Part shown: positions 30,142 through 39,867 of the stretch, piece after piece
Layout: every line of letters starts with the position of its first letter
Numbering within the stretch: position 1 is the first letter of the stretch
Source of the DNA: Pelagibacteraceae bacterium AG-390-L03
Lineage (GTDB): Bacteria > Pseudomonadota > Alphaproteobacteria > Pelagibacterales > Pelagibacteraceae
Direction of reading: 5' to 3'
NCBI GenBank assembly: GCA_003279685.1
Contig: QCHA01000004.1
Location: 1 to 64,000 of the forward strand
DNA length: 64,000 nucleotides
Program-made: the position numbers and the translations under genes
The notes under the pieces: generated by a model
Database searches by the model: none
The model's input: only the letters and a program-made list of their open reading frames with translations
Told to the model about the DNA's origin: nothing

Positions 30142-31072
30142 TCTCTGATAATCTTTCAAAAACTTTTTCTACTGATAGTTTGGATAATTCTGGAGCCTGT
30201 ATTGCTTTAAAATTTTCTCTTTCAATGCTTACTTTAAAAGGAGTTGTATGAGAGCCAAATAAAGCAATTCCTTTTGATCCTAAATGAGCTGTCATATGAG
30301 CAGGTCCAGTATCATTAGCAACTACAAACGAACTATCTTTAATTAGTGCTGCTAACTGAGAAATATCTAAAGCTTTACCATTATCTAAAACACAAAGTGC
30401 ATTAATACTTGATGCTTCTTTAATTTCACCAGGACCAGGGGCTATAACTACTTTAAATTTATTGTCTGATTTTTCATTAATCATAGAAATCAAATCATTG
30501 TAATAAGGCCACTTCTTAGAGGTTAAATGAGGAGAACAAAAAGGAAAAAGAACAATATATTGGTCCAATTGATGATAATTTTTTATTTGAGATATATCTG
30601 ATGGGCTCCATGAAAAATCAGGGCTTAAAGTATGATTGGTATTAATACCAGAACTTTTTAATTGATGATCAAATCTAGATAAAACTGAGTCTTTATCGAA
30701 ATCATCTTTTGTAGTTCCTTCAGGTAATGTGGTTTCTGTAGATGACCATATTTCTTTTGTTGCTTTAGGAAATAATATATTTTTATAAAATGCTGTTCTG
30801 CTTGAGTTTTGTAGATCGTAAACTTTAGAAAATTTGTATTTCTTAATATTTTTCATCAATGAATATAAGTAGATGAGGTTTAGTCTTGATAACCGCTTAT
30901 CTAAAATAACATTTGAAATATGGGGGTTTTTTTTAAATAAATCAAAATATGGTTTTGTTGTTAGTAAATGAACTTCATCATTACTATGATTTTCAGAAAT
31001 ATCTTGAATTGCACCACATGCTTGAGCTATATCACCCAAAGACCCATGTTTAATAATTAAAATATTAGACAT
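30131..31072 (-). CDS. Glycosyltransferase family 9 (heptosyltransferase-like)
   Basis: ILIIKHGSLGDIAQACGAIQDI; FVVANDTGPAHMTAHLGSKGIALFGSHTTPFK. Confidence 0.9.
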   Translation of the reverse strand: MSNILIIKHGSLGDIAQACGAIQDISENHSNDEVHLLTTKPYFDLFKKNPHISNVILDKRLSRLNLIYLYSLMKNIKKYKFSKVYDLQNSSRTAFYKNILFPKATKEIWSSTETTLPEGTTKDDFDKDSVLSRFDHQLKSSGINTNHTLSPDFSWSPSDISQIKNYHQLDQYIVLFPFCSPHLTSKKWPYYNDLISMINEKSDNKFKVVIAPGPGEIKEASSINALCVLDNGKALDISQLAALIKDSSFVVANDTGPAHMTAHLGSKGIALFGSHTTPFKVSIERENFKAIQAPELSKLSVEKVFERLSEIIS

Positions 31073-31104
31073 ATTTAAAACAACATAACATAGTATAAAA
31101 ATTT

Positions 31105-31494
31105 ATGAACAAAATACTAGTTGAAGTATCAGTTGGTGAACTTTTTGATAAAATGTCAATTTTAGAAATCAAAAAAGATAGGATTAAAGATTCTGAAAAA
31201 CTTAAATTTATAAATGATGAATATGAAGTTTTAAAAAGTGAACTTGAAAAAAATGTTAAACTAGATGAAAAATTAGAAAAATTTTTTGTGGCATTGAAAA
31301 ATGTAAATTCTAAATTATGGATTATTGAAGATGATAAAAGAAAGTGTGAAAAAGACTCAAACTTTGGAGAAAATTTTATAAGATTATCTCGAGATGTGCA
31401 TTTTCTTAATGATACTCGAGCTAAAATTAAGCTCGACATAAATAATCATTCGGGATCAAAAATTAAAGAAATAAAAGAATATACTAACTACTAA
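31105..31494 (+). CDS. DUF6165-like conserved hypothetical protein
   Basis: VEVSVGELFDKMSILEIKKDRI N-terminal pattern; helical charged remainder. Confidence 0.7.
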   Translation: MNKILVEVSVGELFDKMSILEIKKDRIKDSEKLKFINDEYEVLKSELEKNVKLDEKLEKFFVALKNVNSKLWIIEDDKRKCEKDSNFGENFIRLSRDVHFLNDTRAKIKLDINNHSGSKIKEIKEYTNY

Positions 31495-32272
31495 AAACTC
31501 TGGGAAACCAATCCTCTCGCATTAAATCACCAGACTTTAAGTTAATTCCATCAAATGGTGGTGAGGTTGGCCCTCCTCTATTAATATACTTAACATCATC
31601 ACCTATAAATCTCATTGAAAATGCCCTTCGAGATTTAGAGGTATTATTTCCAGTTGAGCCATGTACAGTTTTAAAATTAAACAATACTGCATCACCTAAA
31701 CTTAACTCAGGTATTAAAATATTTTTTTTAAATTCTTCTGACGAAGGTAAATTCATAAATGAAGTATCATCTTTATACCAAGGCTGATCATTAGACCATT
31801 TTGTTGGTCTAATTAGCTTTGACCATTTATGAGAGCCTAAAATTAATTGAAGATTATTTTTATTATCAACCGCATCTAATGGTATCCACAAACTCCCTGT
31901 ATCATTGCCATCAACACAGTAATAAGGCATATCTTGATGCCAAGGTGTTTCTTTATTAGTGCCTGGCTCCTTAATAAAAATGTGTTCATGAAAAATTTGA
32001 GCTGATTTAGAATTAGTTGCCTCAGCAACAATCTGGCCACCTAGTGAATTAAAAATACAATCTTTAAACTCTTTTATTCTTTCCCAATTACAATAATCTT
32101 CAAAAAATCTACCTTTATCGTCATTTACGTTTTCTCTTCCATGTTTACTTGGGTTATCTAAAACTTTTTGAAACCCTTTTCTTAATGGTTCAATCCAGTC
32201 TTTAAAAATATCTTTAATAATTAGGACACCATCAGTTTGATAATCTTTGATTTGTTTCTCTGATAAGAACAT
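31484..32272 (-). CDS. Phytanoyl-CoA dioxygenase (PhyH)-family Fe(II)/2OG oxygenase
   Basis: DGVLIIKDIFKDWIEPLR; PWHQDMPYYCVDG (HxD); LSLGDAVLFNFKTVHGSTGNNTSKSRRAFSMRF. Confidence 0.88.
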   Translation of the reverse strand: MFLSEKQIKDYQTDGVLIIKDIFKDWIEPLRKGFQKVLDNPSKHGRENVNDDKGRFFEDYCNWERIKEFKDCIFNSLGGQIVAEATNSKSAQIFHEHIFIKEPGTNKETPWHQDMPYYCVDGNDTGSLWIPLDAVDNKNNLQLILGSHKWSKLIRPTKWSNDQPWYKDDTSFMNLPSSEEFKKNILIPELSLGDAVLFNFKTVHGSTGNNTSKSRRAFSMRFIGDDVKYINRGGPTSPPFDGINLKSGDLMREDWFPRVFSS

Positions 32273-32277
32273 TTTTA

Positions 32278-32952
32278 TTATTGAAAACTATATTTTTTCT
32301 CTAGGTATTTAATAACGTTGTGGATGATAAAAGTCATAAATAAATAAATTCCACCTGCAACAATGAATACTTCTATTGGTTTGAATGTTGTTGAAATAAT
32401 ATACTTTGCAACACCCGTTAGGTCCATTAATGTAACAGTACTTGCTAAAGAAGTTCCCTTCATCATCAATATTATCTCATTCCCATATGCGGGCAATGAT
32501 TGTCTAATGGCAATTGGGATTTGTATTTTATAAAATATTATTTTGTTTGATATTCCTAAGCTTTTACCAGCCTCAATAATACCTGGTTTTATTGTTTGAA
32601 ATGCAGATCTTAAAATTTCAGAGGTATAAGCACCAGTATTTAATGTAAAAGCTATGATTGCACACCAGTAAGGTTCTTTAAGAATAACCCACAAAAATGT
32701 TGATCTTAAATATTCAATTTGTCCTAAACCAAAATAAATGATGAAAATCTGAACCAATAAAGGTGTTCCTCTAAAAACATAAGAATAACCGTAAGCAAAT
32801 TTGTTAATAAATATATTTTTGTTCAATCTTAAAATTGCAAACAATAATCCAATAAATAAACCAAAGAATAAAGAAACAGATAAAAGTTTTAAAGTAACGA
32901 CAGTTGCTCCTAATAATTTAGGGAAACTAGTGAACATTAAATCAAAATCCAT
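32278..32952 (-). CDS. Polar amino acid-type ABC transporter permease (HisM-like)
   Basis: YVFRGTPLLVQIFIIYFG; GAYTSEILRSAFQTIKPGIIEAGKSLGIS EAA loop. Confidence 0.9.
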   Translation of the reverse strand: MDFDLMFTSFPKLLGATVVTLKLLSVSLFFGLFIGLLFAILRLNKNIFINKFAYGYSYVFRGTPLLVQIFIIYFGLGQIEYLRSTFLWVILKEPYWCAIIAFTLNTGAYTSEILRSAFQTIKPGIIEAGKSLGISNKIIFYKIQIPIAIRQSLPAYGNEIILMMKGTSLASTVTLMDLTGVAKYIISTTFKPIEVFIVAGGIYLFMTFIIHNVIKYLEKKYSFQ

Positions 32953-33644
32953 TAATACCCCCTACTATATTTTGCTTCTAATCTATTGATTAGTTTCATG
33001 CTTAAAAAAGTTAACAATAAATATAAAACAGCAGCAAATGAATAAAAGAATAATGGATCTCTAGTAGAGCCTGCTGCAATATAAGATTGTCTCATAATTT
33101 CAACTAATCCTGTGACTGAAATAAGAGATGTATCTTTTAAAGTAATTTGCCAAACATTACTAAGATTAGGAATGGCTAGTCTTAACATTTGAGGTAAAAT
33201 TATTTTATAAAACTGTGCAAATTTACCTACTCCCAAAACTTTAGCAGCTTCAAACTGACCTTTGTCAATTGATTGTATTGCTCCACGAAACACTTCAGTT
33301 GAATAAGCACCAGAAATAATTCCAATTGCCATTGAGCCAGTTATAAAAGCATTTATCTCTATATATTCAAAGTACCCAAAAATTGATGCCACATACATTA
33401 TCGCGCCACTTCCACCAAAAAAGAAAAGGTAAATTACTAAAAGTTCAGGGACACCTCTAATAACTGTTGTGTAAAAATTTCCAATTAAATTCAGAGATTT
33501 AAATTTTGATAATTTTAAAGGAGTAAATATAAGTGCAAAAAAAAATCCAATAAACATTGCTGTAATCGATACAGCAATGGTCATCAGGGTTGCATAAAAT
33601 AGTTCATCACCCCAACCGGTTTTGCCAAATGCGAGAAGTTCCAT
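32952..33644 (-). CDS. Polar amino acid-type ABC transporter permease (HisQ-like)
   Basis: YTTVIRGVPELLVIYLFFFG; GAYSTEVFRGAIQSIDKGQFEAAKVLGVG EAA loop. Confidence 0.9.
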   Translation of the reverse strand: MELLAFGKTGWGDELFYATLMTIAVSITAMFIGFFFALIFTPLKLSKFKSLNLIGNFYTTVIRGVPELLVIYLFFFGGSGAIMYVASIFGYFEYIEINAFITGSMAIGIISGAYSTEVFRGAIQSIDKGQFEAAKVLGVGKFAQFYKIILPQMLRLAIPNLSNVWQITLKDTSLISVTGLVEIMRQSYIAAGSTRDPLFFYSFAAVLYLLLTFLSMKLINRLEAKYSRGY

Positions 33645-33688
33645 ATAGACTGGCGACTATATATTATAGTCGCCAAATCTGAAATTAA

Positions 33689-34540
33689 TTACATAGAAGC
33701 GTCGAAACCAAAGTGTTTAATAGCAAGTTTGCTAATAATTCCTTTTTTTCTAGCTTTATCAATTGCTTTATTAAAGTCTTTTAGAAGTTTAGCGTCTCTT
33801 TTTCCGATCGCATCATCTCCACCTTGTCTAATACCAACACCAACACCATTTCCAAATGCACCACCTGAAAAAGTTGGTCCAACTAATGTAACTGGCTTAC
33901 CTGATTTGTCGGCATAGTCCGTAAATGCAACTGCTGCAGCTAAGGCAACATCACATCTTCCAGATGTTAAGTCTAGGTTTACTTCATCTTGAGTTTTGTA
34001 AGTTCTTACATTTACACTTCCAACATCACCAGACTCTAAAAAGTTTTGGTGAATTGTTCCTGTTTGAGTACAAACAGTTTTTCCAGCTAGTGCGCCTGTT
34101 AAAGTTTTAAGAGCTTTTTTAACGTCAGATCCACCTAATGTTAAATTAACACCTTCTGGGGTATCCATGCCTTCTAAGCTTGAACCTTTCATTACTGCAA
34201 GTGACGCTACTTCGTCAGCATAACCTTGAGAAAAAGTAATAGTTTTTTGTCTTTCAGCTGTAATTGACATTCCAGCCATAATCGCATCAAACTTTCTCAT
34301 TAACAAAGCTGGTATCATTCCATCCCAATCTTGTTCAACGATAGTACACTCATGTTTCATGATTGCACAAAGTTCTTGAGCTAGCTCAACCTCAAATCCT
34401 ATAAGATTACCCGAAGCATCTTTAGAGTTCCATGGAGGATAAGCACCTTCAGTTCCAATTTTTATTTTGTCAGCGTAAACATTTCCGATAACTAATAAAG
34501 AAGCAAGAACTGTTAAAATAGATTTTTTAAATATATTCAT
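33689..34540 (-). CDS. Polar amino acid/opine-type ABC transporter substrate-binding protein
   Basis: signal peptide; IKIGTEGAYPPWNSKDASGNLIGFEVELAQELC...DWDGMIPALLMRKFDAIMAGMSITAERQKTITFS. Confidence 0.93.
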   Translation of the reverse strand: MNIFKKSILTVLASLLVIGNVYADKIKIGTEGAYPPWNSKDASGNLIGFEVELAQELCAIMKHECTIVEQDWDGMIPALLMRKFDAIMAGMSITAERQKTITFSQGYADEVASLAVMKGSSLEGMDTPEGVNLTLGGSDVKKALKTLTGALAGKTVCTQTGTIHQNFLESGDVGSVNVRTYKTQDEVNLDLTSGRCDVALAAAVAFTDYADKSGKPVTLVGPTFSGGAFGNGVGVGIRQGGDDAIGKRDAKLLKDFNKAIDKARKKGIISKLAIKHFGFDASM

Positions 34541-34599
34541 TATTTTCTCCTTTAATTTAGCGCAATTATTTCACAGATTTAATAATTTAAAAAGAAAAA

Positions 34600-35640
34600 T
34601 TAATGATTTATTGATGACGAAAAATTCCAAGAGCAATCAAAACTTGGGATATAAACTCTAGATAACTTAGTATTTCCAAAATGATGATTGAATACATTTA
34701 ACCAACTATCAACTTGTTTTGGTTTTTTGTCTTGGCTACCAACTTGGGCGGTAATCACTCCTTTTGGTTTTAAAATTCTAATCATGGATTCCATATTTTT
34801 AGCAGCAAGGTCTATGCAAAATTGATCATCATTAAGATCAACAAAAATATGATCATATGTATCATCTTCAACTGATTTAATACTTTCAAAAGCATCTCCC
34901 CAAACACATTTTACAGAATTTTTTTCAGTAGCCTTTTTACCTATATTTCCAAGATGTTTATTACAAACATCAACAACTTCTGGATCTAATTCAAACCAAT
35001 CTACAAAATTAAAATCTTTAGAAATGCATTCTCTTGCAACACCACCATCTCCACCACCGATAATTGCAGCTCTTTCATTATTTTTATTCAAATTTAATCC
35101 AGCACCAACGAATGTAGAGCTATATAAATGCTCATCCGTTGCAGCAACTTGTATTTCTCCATCAATAAATAATGATTTACCAAACTGTTCTAATTCTAAA
35201 ATTTCAATGTGTTGGCCAACTTTTGATTTAAAATCTTCAAGAACATCGTTTACAACGTATGATTTCTGCAATCCTGGTGAACTATAAATATCGTGATATA
35301 AAGATTTAGTATCTCTATTAAACTCTTTTTTTACTATTCTTTTATGACCAAACTCTTTCTTAATAATATCTATTGCAACTGACGGACTTATTTTTCCACA
35401 AGTAAAAAAATCAAAACTAATAATTCCTTTTTCTGGGAATGTATGAAAACTAATATGACTTTCTGCTAATAATGCTAATATTGTAAATCCTTGAGGTTCA
35501 AATTTATATTTTGAAATATTGAGAATTGTTACTTTTGCTGCTTTTGCAATATCATTAATTGCTTTTTCAAATACAGAAGGATCATATTCTTTAGTTGTGC
35601 CAATGATGTCTAGAGTTATATGTTCTCCAACCTTAGTCAT
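34600..35640 (-). CDS. Fused S-adenosylmethionine decarboxylase (SpeD) - spermidine synthase (SpeE)
   Basis: N-term LAESHISFHTFPEKGIISFDFFTCG (SpeD pyruvoyl cleavage region); C-term SPGLQKSYVVNDVLEDFKSKVGQHIEILELEQFGKSLFIDGEIQVAATDEHLYS...AAIIGGGDGGVARE (SpeE). Confidence 0.92.
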   Translation of the reverse strand: MTKVGEHITLDIIGTTKEYDPSVFEKAINDIAKAAKVTILNISKYKFEPQGFTILALLAESHISFHTFPEKGIISFDFFTCGKISPSVAIDIIKKEFGHKRIVKKEFNRDTKSLYHDIYSSPGLQKSYVVNDVLEDFKSKVGQHIEILELEQFGKSLFIDGEIQVAATDEHLYSSTFVGAGLNLNKNNERAAIIGGGDGGVARECISKDFNFVDWFELDPEVVDVCNKHLGNIGKKATEKNSVKCVWGDAFESIKSVEDDTYDHIFVDLNDDQFCIDLAAKNMESMIRILKPKGVITAQVGSQDKKPKQVDSWLNVFNHHFGNTKLSRVYIPSFDCSWNFSSSINH

Positions 35641-36284
35641 AAGTTATCCTTTTTGTAATTCTTTGCCTTGGATAAAACTTTTTTCATTTCATTTTTAGAA
35701 AGAATCTTAGGCTTACCCAATTTTAGGCTGGTTATATACTGAAGCGATATATTTTCAACCTCTTCAGCTAACTCAAAAGCTTTGGGTAAATTTTCCTCAA
35801 ATGCAATCTGTCCGTGATTTGCAATTAAACAAGCTTTACGACCTTTTAATGCTTTTAAAATATTTTTTGATAAATCTCTGGTTCCAAAAGTTGCATATTT
35901 TGCACATTTGATATCCTGACCTCCTGCCATAGCTACCATATAATGAAACGATGGAATTCCTCTTTTATGAGTTGAAACTGCTGTTGCATTTGTAGAATGG
36001 GCATGAACAATTGCTTTAGCCTCTTTTTTATTTTTATAAATATCTTGGTGAAATTGCCATTCTGAGGATGGAATACCTTTTTTTTTATCAAACTTTCCTT
36101 CTAAGGAAACAAAAACGATATCTCTAGTTTTTAAAGAAGAATATTTTTTTCCAGATGGAGTAATTAAAAAACCCTCTTTATATCTGGCAGATATATTTCC
36201 AGACCTAAGTGCAGATAACTTTCTGCTATTGAGCATTTTTGAATATTTGATTATTTCAGCCTTTATTTTAAACATTAAAAACAC
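35637..36284 (-). CDS. Class II aldolase (L-fuculose-1-phosphate aldolase-like; candidate Ald2 or MtnB function)
   Basis: SGNISARYKEGFLITPSGKKY; IPSSEWQFHQDIY; AIVHAHSTNATAVS; PSFHYMVAMAGGQDIKCAKYATFGTRDLS, closely like FucA; 4-nt overlap with speDE. Confidence 0.85.
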   Translation of the reverse strand: MFLMFKIKAEIIKYSKMLNSRKLSALRSGNISARYKEGFLITPSGKKYSSLKTRDIVFVSLEGKFDKKKGIPSSEWQFHQDIYKNKKEAKAIVHAHSTNATAVSTHKRGIPSFHYMVAMAGGQDIKCAKYATFGTRDLSKNILKALKGRKACLIANHGQIAFEENLPKAFELAEEVENISLQYITSLKLGKPKILSKNEMKKVLSKAKNYKKDNL

Positions 36285-36328
36285 CTTGATTTTAACCTAA
36301 TTTAAGATGAGACTATAGAAAATTTAAA

Positions 36329-37690
36329 ATGGCTGATACAATAAAATATTTCTTAGAAGAGAGCAAAATGCCAAAGACTTGGTATAATATTGCTGCAGAT
36401 CTCCCAAAACCTATGGAGCCGCCTCTTCATCCAGGAACATTAAAACCAATTGGACCAGATGATCTAGCTCCTTTGTTTCCAATGGCTTTAATCGGCCAAG
36501 AGGTTTCTCAAGATAGAGAAATAGAAATACCTGAGCCTGTAAGAGAAATTTATAAACAATGGAGACCATCACCATTATATAGAGCAAGAAAATTAGAAAA
36601 ACATTTGGATACTCCAGCAAAAATTTACTACAAATACGAAGGTGTTAGTCCGTCTGGAAGTCACAAACCAAACACTGCAGTTGCTCAAGCTTTTTACAAT
36701 AAAGAAGAAGGCACAAAAAAAATAACTACAGAAACAGGAGCAGGTCAGTGGGGAACTTCACTAGCATTCGCATGTAAATTATTTGGAATTGAGCTGGATG
36801 TGTATATGGTAAAAGTAAGTTTTGAACAAAAACCATATAGAAAACTTGTTATGCAAACTTATGGAGCAAGATGTGTTGCAAGTCCATCAAACGAGACAGA
36901 TAGTGGTAAAGCAATTTTAGCTAAAGATCCAAACAATACAGGGAGTTTAGGAATAGCAATTTCTGAAGCTGTAGAAATGGCTGCTAAAAATCCTGATACA
37001 AAATATGCATTAGGAAGTGTTTTAAATCATGTTTTAATGCATCAAACTATCGTAGGTAATGAAGCATTATTACAAATGGAAATGGCAGATGATTATCCTG
37101 ATATTTTAGTTGGTTGTACAGGAGGCGGAAGTAATTTTTCAGGATTAGTAAATCCATTTTTAGGAAAAAATTTTAGAGAAGGAACTAATACAAGAGTGAT
37201 AGCATGTGAACCAAAATCATGTCCTACATTAACAGAAGGTAAATTTGTTTATGATTTTGGCGATACTGGAAAATTAACACCTTTAGTAAAAATGCATACT
37301 TTAGGATCTCAATTTATTCCACCAGCAACACACTCTGGTGGATTAAGATATCATGGCATGGCTCCTCTTGTCAGTCACTTAAAAGAAATTAATGCAATTG
37401 AAGCAAAAGCATATGGTCAAAAAGAATGTTTTGAAGCAGGAGTAAATTTTGCAAGAACAGAAGGTATAGTTCCTGCCCCTGAAGCGACACATGCTGTTAA
37501 GGGTGCTATTGATGCTGCTTTAGAGTGTAAAAAGAATGGAGAATCTAAAACTATATTATTCAATTTATGTGGTCATGGTCATTTTGATATGAAAGCTTAT
37601 GGAGATTACTTCGAAGGAAGCTTAGCGGAAGATAAGTTTGATAAAGGAAGTATGGACAAAGCTTTAGAAGATCTTCCAAAAATTGCTTAA
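36329..37690 (+). CDS. TrpB2-type tryptophan synthase beta-like PLP enzyme
   Basis: N-term MPKTWYNIAADLPKPMEPPLHPGTLKP; RPSPLYRARKLEKHL; GVSPSGSHKPNTAVAQAF (PLP Lys); GCTGGGSNFSGL; ETGAGQWG. Confidence 0.92.
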   Translation: MADTIKYFLEESKMPKTWYNIAADLPKPMEPPLHPGTLKPIGPDDLAPLFPMALIGQEVSQDREIEIPEPVREIYKQWRPSPLYRARKLEKHLDTPAKIYYKYEGVSPSGSHKPNTAVAQAFYNKEEGTKKITTETGAGQWGTSLAFACKLFGIELDVYMVKVSFEQKPYRKLVMQTYGARCVASPSNETDSGKAILAKDPNNTGSLGIAISEAVEMAAKNPDTKYALGSVLNHVLMHQTIVGNEALLQMEMADDYPDILVGCTGGGSNFSGLVNPFLGKNFREGTNTRVIACEPKSCPTLTEGKFVYDFGDTGKLTPLVKMHTLGSQFIPPATHSGGLRYHGMAPLVSHLKEINAIEAKAYGQKECFEAGVNFARTEGIVPAPEATHAVKGAIDAALECKKNGESKTILFNLCGHGHFDMKAYGDYFEGSLAEDKFDKGSMDKALEDLPKIA

Positions 37691-37699
37691 TTTTCAAAA

Positions 37700-38803
37700 T
37701 TGAGTCTAATTAAACCATTTAGCGGAATAAGACCCAAAAAAAAATTTGCAAAACAAGTTACCTCTCCAAACTTAAGTTATATTGATAATTACAAACAAAC
37801 CAAAAAATTAAATTTTCTTAATATATTAAATACTCCAAATATAAATAAATCAAAAAAAATGCTTCAAAATCTTAGTGATAAGGGCATTATTCAACAAGAC
37901 CGATCAACTCATTTCTATTTATATCGAATTACATACAACAAGAAAAAATTACTTGGGATAATTGGAAAAATGAATTTAGAAAATTATGATGACAAAAAAA
38001 TATTAGGTCATGAAGAAACCTTTGTCGAAAGGATTAAAAAAAGAAAAGAGCAATTATTAAAATTTAATAGTCAAATTAGCCCTATATATACTACATATAA
38101 GTCTGGCCCAAATTCTTTCAAGAAATTAAATAATATTTTTAAATATAAGCCAGATTATAATTTTAAATCAGAGGATAAGTGTAGGCATGAACTATGGGTT
38201 GTTAAAAAAGTAAATGTAGAAAAATTACTTAAAAATTATCTTAAAAATATTAAAAAAATATACATATGTGATGGACACCATCGGATCCAGGCCATGTTAA
38301 AAAGTAAAAAAAAAATTGCCCCTATGATAATTGCTTTTCCTGACAACCAGGTAAATATACTCGATTACAATAGAGTAATAAAAACTAGCTTGAAATTTGA
38401 AAAAATTAAAAAAATAATTTCAAAAAACTTCTCTTTAAATATCTCTAAAAAGAATAATAAACTTAAACAAAACCAAATTGAAATGTACGTAAATAAAAAA
38501 TGGCATACACTTCAGCTATTCAAGCAATCAAAGGAATTGGATGTAACTATATTGAGGAAATTAATATTAAATAAAATATTAAAAAATAAAAAAAATATAA
38601 AATTCGTATCAGGTTTTAAAGGTAAAAAAGTCTTAGAAAATTTTGTAAACTCTAAAAAATATGATTTAGCATTCAGATTATATCCTACCAATATTTTGGA
38701 TGTTTTGGCTTATGCTGATAAGAAAAAATATATGCCACAAAAATCTACATGGTTTCATCCAAAACCACTTGATGGTTTGATTTCCTCCAGAATTATTTAT
38801 TAA
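37700..38803 (+). CDS. DUF1015-family protein
   Basis: TTG start; LIKPFSGIRPKKKFAKQVTSPNLSY N-terminus and IYICDGHHRIQAML motif. Confidence 0.75.
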   Translation: MSLIKPFSGIRPKKKFAKQVTSPNLSYIDNYKQTKKLNFLNILNTPNINKSKKMLQNLSDKGIIQQDRSTHFYLYRITYNKKKLLGIIGKMNLENYDDKKILGHEETFVERIKKRKEQLLKFNSQISPIYTTYKSGPNSFKKLNNIFKYKPDYNFKSEDKCRHELWVVKKVNVEKLLKNYLKNIKKIYICDGHHRIQAMLKSKKKIAPMIIAFPDNQVNILDYNRVIKTSLKFEKIKKIISKNFSLNISKKNNKLKQNQIEMYVNKKWHTLQLFKQSKELDVTILRKLILNKILKNKKNIKFVSGFKGKKVLENFVNSKKYDLAFRLYPTNILDVLAYADKKKYMPQKSTWFHPKPLDGLISSRIIY

Positions 38804-39866
38804 ATAATTCCTTTAAACCATTATATGATGCTTCACAAATCCCTTTTTCTGTAATTAAATTAGTAACGTATTTTGCTGGTGTCACATCAAATGCTAAATT
38901 CATTGCCTTACTTTTATTTGGATAAATTAAAACTTTTTTAATTTGATTATTTTCGTCAACACCTTCCACATGAGATAATTCCTCAGAATTTCTTTCCTCG
39001 ATTGGAATATCTTTTGAGTCTTTAATATCCCAATCTATTGTAGAGCTCGGAAGTGCAACATAAAAAGGAATATTATTATCATGTGCAGCTAATGCTTTTA
39101 GATAAGTTCCAATTTTATTACAAACATCTCCATTTGATAAAGTTCTATCAGTCCCAACTATACACATATCAACCTCACCTCTTTGCATTAAAATGCCGCC
39201 TGTGTTATCAGCAATTATAGTATTTGGTATTTGCTCTTCATTTAACTCATATGAAGTTAAATTTGCACCTTGATTTCTTGGCCTTGTTTCGTCTACCCAA
39301 ACATGAACAGGAATACCTTTTTTGTGTGCATGATAAATTGGTGATGTAGCTGTCCCCCAATTAATAGTTGCTAACCATCCTGCATTACAATGGGTTAAAA
39401 TATTAACTGTATTTTTTTTTTTATTATAAATTTCTTCAATTAGTTGTAACCCATTAATTCCAATGTTTTCACAAAACTTTTCATCTTCATCACACATTTC
39501 TTTAGCTTCTTTTAAAGCATTATCTAAGACTTGATCACTATTAATTCCTTCTAACTTTTTAATCATACGATCTACTGCCCATTTTAAATTTATAGCTGTA
39601 GGTCTTGCTTGAATTAATTCTTCTGCACTTTTTTTTATAAATTCAGGATCATTGCTTTCCTGAATTGCCAGTGCTATTCCATACGCTGCTGTACCACCAA
39701 TCAATGGTGCTCCTCTTACTTCCATTACTTTAATGGCATTAATTGCATCTTTTACTGTTTTAAGTTCTTTAATTATAAATTGATGAGGAAGTTTTGTTTG
39801 GTCAATAATTTTTACAACATTATTTTCAAACCAAATTGTACGATATTTTTTACCTTGTATTTTCAT
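38793..39866 (-). CDS. mtnA: S-methyl-5-thioribose-1-phosphate isomerase
   Basis: MEVRGAPLIGGTAAYGIALA; ILTHCNAGWLATINWGTATSPIYHAHKKGIPVHVWVDETRPRNQGANLTSYEL; CIVGTDRTLSNGDVCNKIGTY; NLAFDVTPAKYVTNLITEKG. Confidence 0.95.
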   Translation of the reverse strand: MKIQGKKYRTIWFENNVVKIIDQTKLPHQFIIKELKTVKDAINAIKVMEVRGAPLIGGTAAYGIALAIQESNDPEFIKKSAEELIQARPTAINLKWAVDRMIKKLEGINSDQVLDNALKEAKEMCDEDEKFCENIGINGLQLIEEIYNKKKNTVNILTHCNAGWLATINWGTATSPIYHAHKKGIPVHVWVDETRPRNQGANLTSYELNEEQIPNTIIADNTGGILMQRGEVDMCIVGTDRTLSNGDVCNKIGTYLKALAAHDNNIPFYVALPSSTIDWDIKDSKDIPIEERNSEELSHVEGVDENNQIKKVLIYPNKSKAMNLAFDVTPAKYVTNLITEKGICEASYNGLKELFNK

Positions 39867-39867
39867 A

